Under the pieces are notes generated by a model. That model worked only from the letters and a program-made list of their open reading frames with translations, was not told the DNA's origin and ran no database searches. Positions 16,627 to 20,765 of a DNA stretch of 20,765 bases are shown piece after piece. Position 1 is the first letter of the stretch, and every line of letters begins with the position of its first letter. The stretch comes from Chrysophaeum taylorii (lineage: Eukaryota; Sar; Pelagophyceae; Pelagomonadales; Pelagomonadaceae): positions 1 through 20,765 of the forward strand of contig JAQMWT010000644.1 in the NCBI GenBank assembly GCA_029834535.1. The letters run 5' to 3'. Position numbers and translations under genes: made by a program.

Positions 16627-16776
16627 TCTGTCGATTAGTAGTTAAGATATAAGGGCGGAAGGGTAAGGAAGGAAAGAGGGAAAGCCGTATTACGGAGAGA
16701 AAACCCTCTTGCAGAGATAGGTGTGAACGGCGTGAAATGTTCCAGTGTCGTACACATAATAGTGTAGCTCTCTGGA

Positions 16777-16785
16777 CCCCTCAAC
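16777..16785 (-). promoter_or_regulatory. Polypurine tract of the minus copia element
   Basis: The minus strand reads GTTGAGGGG immediately before the LTR start TCCAGAGAGC. A purine run at this position is where plus-strand DNA synthesis would be primed. It supports this LTR being the 3' one and the flanking DNA up to 19455 being inside the element. Confidence 0.6.
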
Positions 16786-17460
16786 GTGTGAAAGGATGGT
16801 TTATGCATTTCAGACGTTCTTGAGACGGAACTTGTGCAATATACGTGAGAACAGCGAACATTGGAACAAACAACAACAAGACATGGGAAGTTAACATGAC
16901 AGATTAATTTATGAGGTCGGGCGTGTCGTGATATTGCGCAAAGAAGCGGTATCCACAACATCAGATGTGTGGTCCAATTCATCCTTGCTATTATTGCAGA
17001 GCATTTAGCAAGCAGTGGTAAGTCACCTGGGAAACCATCCCGTCTCATCGTGAACGTCTGGAAGGTTAATTCGGGGAATGAAAGGTTATGTTCCCTATAT
17101 CCTCAGAACACGACAGGCGGCATCTAGAACTACACGAGAAAGGTTAAGTGTATAGTGCTACATACCTCGGGACGCGCTAGACCATGATGATGAGCGTAGG
17201 CACAAATCAGAGGACTATTAGATTGTGTAGAAAGGAAGAAGAAGGGTAAGGAAAAGACCACGTTCTCAACGGACGGATAAGGGTAAGAGGCAGCAGATTT
17301 CTCTGCACCCCCTCGAGATGTCTTAAGCGCAAGGTGCGACTGTAGAGCATCTCTTGAGAAAGATGATGATGAAGAAGAAAGAAAAAAGGAAAGGGAGGAG
17401 AATACAGTCTTGATGGTCGCAGAGGTCACATAAGAGGCATCAAGAGTGTAACAGGGTGTC
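16786..17460 (-). other. 3' region between envelope-position ORF and polypurine tract
   Basis: Pyrimidine-rich on the minus strand. Two frames (17048-16635 and 17516-17130) lack domains, the first running on into the LTR. I see no supported gene. Confidence 0.4.
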
Positions 17461-19107
17461 TTAGGGCTTGGACTTGGTGGAACTGAGAGTCGACTTGACG
17501 CTTTTGAACAGAGCATTACGAAACACAGCTACGACAGACAGTGTGTTAAAGCTATCTGAGGTAGTGGACGTTACTGGTTCGAGGGTATCGGTATCGTCTT
17601 CGCCAGCTTCTGCTGTCAGGCGGTGAACGCCAATAGTAGAATGGTGTGGTACCATACGAAACGTGAGTGCAAGTAAAGCATTCAGTAGGGATGGCACTAG
17701 TGAGTCAAGTTGTACGGTGTCCAGTTGGTTTTCCAAAAAGTTGGACTCAGCGAACGGATCCGAGAGGATATAAGGGTCTTCCAATTCACATGCGAAGGGA
17801 ATGCTTTGAATACACGAGAGCAAATTATCACGTATACGATGGAGGTGATCGTCCGTGGAGGAATGGTTGGCGGCATATTGATCATGAGCTGTCAGCGTTA
17901 AGCGAGACAGTAGCTCTGTGATCTTGAACAGTGTTACAAACGACACGTGTGCATTGGCTGTAGGAGGAAAGAGCCGGTTTTCCAGGGAGGTAATTGAAGC
18001 AATGGTTGCCTGTAGATCTGTGTGCAGAGATAGATTCTCAGCGCTAAAGGTGCTGACCTTGCGAATATATAGGCGAAGAGTTTCCTGGAGTTGTTCGACT
18101 TGTTGACGCAAAGCATCGACATCATCAGGCGAGGCAGAAGGAGCAGGGTGTGTCGATGGCGAAGACATTTCCAGAGTAGATTCTGATGAGGGAAGTGAGT
18201 AGTTAAATGACATTTCCGTCAACACATGCTGTGCAAGTAGAGGGTATTTCGTGTTTAGGAAGTGCAGAAAGTCTTGACGTTCGGCCGAAGTATAGGTGGA
18301 ACCGAACATTACATCCAAGAGTGATGGCGGCTTTGTATCGTCTGAGGATGATACGTAGTCGTCAAGGTGTTGTACCCACGATTGGAGAACAGTATGAATC
18401 ACATGGTGGTATTTGGTGGGCTTGAACATAGCCTGAGTTTTACGAGCTTGTGTTCGCTCGAGCGTTACAAGAAAGTTAAGATGCTCCAGGTGCATCTGAG
18501 TAATAAGCCGAAGGTCCAGTGCCAATGGTAATTGAGTAGTGGAGTCTGTGGCTGCATCGGTTACCGATAAGACTAAATGAGCAAGTGACGAGTGTCGCGT
18601 TAGATTTCTGGTCAAGATGAACTGTAGCTTTTGGCAAATGACACGTGCGTATGATGGTTGCGCGTATATGTACCAGCTGAGCACCCGTACAGAGGTTTGG
18701 AAGGATAGCACATGTGCACATAACGTTAGGTTGTATGGGCGCCTGATCGGTGTTGTGACAAGCACAAAAATGTTAGTGGTGATAGTTGAGATGGGAATGA
18801 GACCATTCTTCTTGTGGTCATCTGTGTTGATGTGACTCAGTACTTCAGTGGGGAGTTCACTAGGTGCTTGTGACTTCGAATTATGTGGTAGAAGCAAGAA
18901 ATGTAGCTGTCCTAAGTTGTTGAGGCATCGCGTACATAGGATGACAGATGAAACGTTCACGTTTGGGGCCTCTGTAGCCAATAGAAGCAATAGCAGGAGC
19001 AGCTTCCAAAATGTAGTAATGGGTAGGCGCATGGATATGAATCGTAAGTTCCACAAACAGTTAGTCGATTCATATCGAGTTGAGTGCCGTGAGATTTCCG
19101 CTCGCAT
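17461..19107 (-). CDS. Uninterrupted ORF in envelope position, putative secreted/membrane glycoprotein
   Basis: 548 codons. Met26 (ATG at 19032-19030) is the likelier start, because it gives a classic signal peptide: MRLPITTFWK followed by eight Leu and ATEA. Six or more N-glycosylation sequons are visible (NVS, two NLT, NYS, NLS, NHS). A coiled coil spans roughly residues 325-375 (DALRQQVEQLQETLRLYIRK and onward). A weakly hydrophobic LVPSLLNALLALTF is near 465-480. I see no clear C-terminal transmembrane helix and no furin-type site. The family is unknown. Its place, downstream of RNase H and upstream of the polypurine tract and 3' LTR, is where plant Sireviruses and errantiviruses carry envelope-like ORFs. 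It is intact although the adjacent pol is decayed. A captured host gene is the alternative. Confidence 0.5.
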   Translation of the reverse strand: MRAEISRHSTRYESTNCLWNLRFISMRLPITTFWKLLLLLLLLATEAPNVNVSSVILCTRCLNNLGQLHFLLLPHNSKSQAPSELPTEVLSHINTDDHKKNGLIPISTITTNIFVLVTTPIRRPYNLTLCAHVLSFQTSVRVLSWYIYAQPSYARVICQKLQFILTRNLTRHSSLAHLVLSVTDAATDSTTQLPLALDLRLITQMHLEHLNFLVTLERTQARKTQAMFKPTKYHHVIHTVLQSWVQHLDDYVSSSDDTKPPSLLDVMFGSTYTSAERQDFLHFLNTKYPLLAQHVLTEMSFNYSLPSSESTLEMSSPSTHPAPSASPDDVDALRQQVEQLQETLRLYIRKVSTFSAENLSLHTDLQATIASITSLENRLFPPTANAHVSFVTLFKITELLSRLTLTAHDQYAANHSSTDDHLHRIRDNLLSCIQSIPFACELEDPYILSDPFAESNFLENQLDTVQLDSLVPSLLNALLALTFRMVPHHSTIGVHRLTAEAGEDDTDTLEPVTSTTSDSFNTLSVVAVFRNALFKSVKSTLSSTKSKP

Positions 19108-19454
19108 AACAGAAGAGATAACGGGGCGTCAGGGACACGGAAGCTCTCAAGAAAGAGAGAACTCGTTCAATCAGCAAATCCATGTTAGGCCATCCTGGAG
19201 TGTCAGATTGTAGTAAACAGGTTCAGCTGGTGTCGGTGAGACAGCAGCAGCCTGGGAGGTAGTCGGAGTGACAGTGGTTATGGTTGTCGCTTGAACCAAC
19301 TTGGAAGGCTCGGCCGTGGAGAGCGAGGCAAATGTCCTTCGAACGACCGGAGATGCCACGGCCACGGCCACGGGAGTGCCAAGAAAGACATGAGTGACAC
19401 TCACACGACACACGTACAAAAAATGTGCAAAAGAAGGTAGGGCCGGCTAGTTTG
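19108..19454 (-). other. Spacer with a small Thr/Pro/Ala-rich frame (19171-19419)
   Basis: An 82-codon frame has a Val/Ala-rich hydrophobic stretch (GTPVAVAVASPVV) and a Thr/Ser/Pro-rich remainder. It may be a broken upstream part of the envelope-position ORF or non-coding. No family is recognised. Confidence 0.25.
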
Positions 19455-20765
19455 CTAGTTTAACGACGTTGTGGTCACTAGGGTTAGGCATCTTGAATCC
19501 TGTAAAGGATTGTCGTCAGAGGCATGATGCATACCGAGTAGAGAGCGAACGGTGGAGAACTCAGCAGCAAGTGGCTTTGTAAAACCATCCGCCACGTTCA
19601 GCTTGCCGGGAACATGATGGACTCGTATTTTCTGTAGTGAGATATACTCACGGATTTTAAACCATCTGGTCGACAGTGCCTTGGATCGAGGACCCATCTG
19701 GGTTATTAGATGTGAACAGCGGCAGCATTGTCAGACAAGAGAGGTAGGCTTCAGATGAAGCGCATATCTTCAGCAATTGGGTTGTCATTGTCATCGAAGT
19801 CACATCAGCGGTGTTCTCACCATTAGCATTGTTGACGTAGAAGGTGGGGTTGACGACAGGAGAGTTCCAACAGCAGCTTGCGTAGCCAAACAGCTTCATC
19901 AGCACAAAATACTGAGGGCAATCAACTCAGCTTCGTGAGTTGAGCAGGAGACAATCGTTGAAGTTTGCTTTTCCAACCAATAAGGCAGTGAAAAGATAGA
20001 AGACAAACCCGGTGGTAGATTTCCTATCTTCCTGTGCTAAGGAAGGGGCATTGTCAGCGTCAACCATGGCAACTAAGAACCATGGCAACTAAGGGGTCAA
20101 ACTGTCCAGTAGATACATCCTGTGGTTGGTAGTCAACCACAGTGGATAGATCAATTCGATTAGCGGAGAAGTGCGAAGGTGAGCTTCAATGGCATTACCT
20201 TTAGGGTGAAACCAGAGGCGAAGTGAGCGGTTTTCCGGCTTGAGGTAGCGAATGCTCTAGCATTTGACGTGAACGTGGTGCATGCATACCACGCGAACAT
20301 CTGCCCAAGGCTTGCGAGAAGTCGGGTCTGCAGGCAACTTGCATGAACACCAGCTTGCTGGCTGAGGTGGCAAAGTGCGAGATTGATGTACAACTCTGTT
20401 TCAGTGCTGGGAGTGCCATCTTTATACTTGAAGGACGATGACATAGGATATTTAAGCGGGGTCGTTGCTGCAAGACTGGGTGATCAGCGAAGAGTTCATC
20501 CAGCTTGGCTTGCACATCCAGAGAAATGGGCCGTCAGATGTGCGACACACACGCATGCCTAGGAGGTACGGACAGGTTCAAACTGCTCTACAGCATACCG
20601 TTTGTGGAGGGCATCCTGTAACTTGTACGAAGAGGGTCGTCATTGGACACAATAACAAAGTCGTCTGGCTACGCCACTGCATACGACGAACTTAGCATGT
20701 GCGGATACTTGCTATTATAGGCTGCAGAGTCCGAATAGTACACGTAACTGAACTGAAGTATACCA
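19455..20765 (-). pseudogene. Copia reverse transcriptase / RNase H, decayed, 5' end outside window
   Basis: Several minus-strand frames together match the end of Ty1/copia pol. Near 20665-20645 DDFVIVSNDD is the RT YVDD-box segment with its first residues lost. GPISLDVQAKLDELF and RPDFSQALG with CSRGMHAPR (about 20530-20270) match the RT thumb. RNase H pieces follow: STHEAELIALS near 19935, ADEAVWLRKLLLEL near 19900, SDNAAAVHI near 19720. Last comes the intact-looking tail FKIREYISLQKI, HHVPGKLNVADGFTKPLA and RSLLGM (19660-19540), the hallmark copia C-terminus. Stops and frameshifts separate the parts, and an insertion appears to separate the two RNase H blocks near 19750-19830. It is non-functional. 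Confidence 0.85.

Larger units (their letters stand above)
15503..16647 (-). mobile_element. Helitron derivative B (non-autonomous), inside the LTR
   Basis: Compared with the intact LTR at 375-778, this segment is exactly the extra DNA. On the minus strand it starts TCTTAACTACTAATCGACAG and lies between A and T of the target (...TATA / TCTCAG), as expected for Helitrons, which insert at AT without duplicating the target. An alternative reading gives a 5-bp duplication TATCT. Similarity with copy A (inverted, 7133-8548) ends at 15514, and the last 11 bases (AAATATTGTTA on the minus strand) are unique to this copy. It contains the Pif1 helicase fragment and the repeat array. Confidence 0.75.
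15231..16776 (-). mobile_element. Copia-type 3' LTR, copy 2, split by Helitron B
   Basis: 15231-15502 matches 375-648 and 16648-16776 matches 649-778 with scattered substitutions, so the LTR is about 400 bp plus a 1145-bp insertion. It starts TCCAGAGAGC next to a GTTGAGGGG polypurine tract and ends TCTCTCCA, beyond which lies the coding DNA of the methyltransferase element instead of a PBS. That makes it a 3' LTR. Confidence 0.85.
15231..20765 (-). mobile_element. Minus-strand copia-type element with envelope-position ORF (runs off right edge)
   Basis: Read on the minus strand from the right edge: decayed RT and RNase H (20765-19455), a small frame (19419-19171), a 548-codon ORF (19107-17461), about 0.7 kb without genes, a polypurine tract (16785-16777) and a 3' LTR (16776-15231) split by Helitron B. 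It interrupts the methyltransferase element's pol frame at 15230/15231. Its 5' LTR and gag lie outside the window. The LTR belongs to the same family as 375-778. Confidence 0.7.

Noticed and set aside
375..16776. One giant element bounded by the two LTR copies
   Set aside because: The PBS shows copy 1 is a 5' LTR of an element leaving to the left, while copy 2 has a polypurine tract on its right and is a 3' LTR; they belong to different insertions of one family.
16635..17048. 137-codon minus frame
   Set aside because: It runs across the polypurine tract into the LTR and has no recognisable domain.
1..20765. tRNA or rRNA genes
   Set aside because: None seen by eye; the tRNA-Met-like 14-mer at 361-374 is a primer-binding site, with no surrounding tRNA.

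Overview
This window is a nest of eukaryotic transposable elements with almost no ordinary host genes. At least five elements or remnants lie in or next to one another: a Mutator-like (MULE) DNA transposon, two short Helitron derivatives, LTR retroelement pieces of Ty1/copia type on the minus strand, and a plus-strand retroelement whose pol region carries a cytosine-C5 DNA methyltransferase. The host is a nuclear eukaryotic genome. Base composition runs from GC-rich coding stretches to AT-rich repeats. An alga (perhaps a red macroalga) or a similar protist with a TE-rich genome is my best guess, but nothing here fixes the taxon.

Layout, left to right. Positions 1-778 hold the 5' end of a minus-strand copia-type element leaving the left edge: LTR at 375-778, a primer-binding site (PBS) at 361-374 complementary to the anticodon arm of initiator tRNA-Met, then leader. 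Positions 780-4520 hold a MULE with inverted arrays of a GTGTCAC / AATTGTTATAA motif at both ends and a frame-broken transposase on the minus strand. Positions 4520-7130 hold short tandem repeats, a cluster of hairpins, a GC-rich plus-strand gene with one internal stop (5619-6191) and a possible small spliced gene (6398-6777). Positions 7133-8548 are Helitron derivative A, which cuts a minus-strand gag-like reading frame (8549-10022).

Positions 10382-15230 are the main find: a plus-strand retroelement encoding, in order, an acidic segment, a retroviral-type aspartic protease, a C5 DNA methyltransferase with recognisable motifs I-X, and an integrase with HHCC finger and D,D,E core. No reverse transcriptase follows, because the frame runs straight into the LTR of another element at 15231. 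The known precedent is retrotransposon-borne cytosine methyltransferases in dinoflagellates and charophytes. The protease-MTase-integrase order can be read directly here.

Positions 15231-20765 are that second element, a minus-strand copia. A decayed RT/RNase H lies at the right edge. An uninterrupted 548-codon ORF sits in the envelope position, with a signal-peptide-like N-terminus and several N-glycosylation sequons. A polypurine tract (PPT) and the 3' LTR follow. Helitron derivative B sits inside that LTR, and the uninterrupted LTR copy at 375-778 lets the insertion be placed to the base.

The inferred order of events is: methyltransferase retroelement first, then copia insertion into it, then Helitron B into the copia LTR. 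Helitron A separately entered the gag-like frame.
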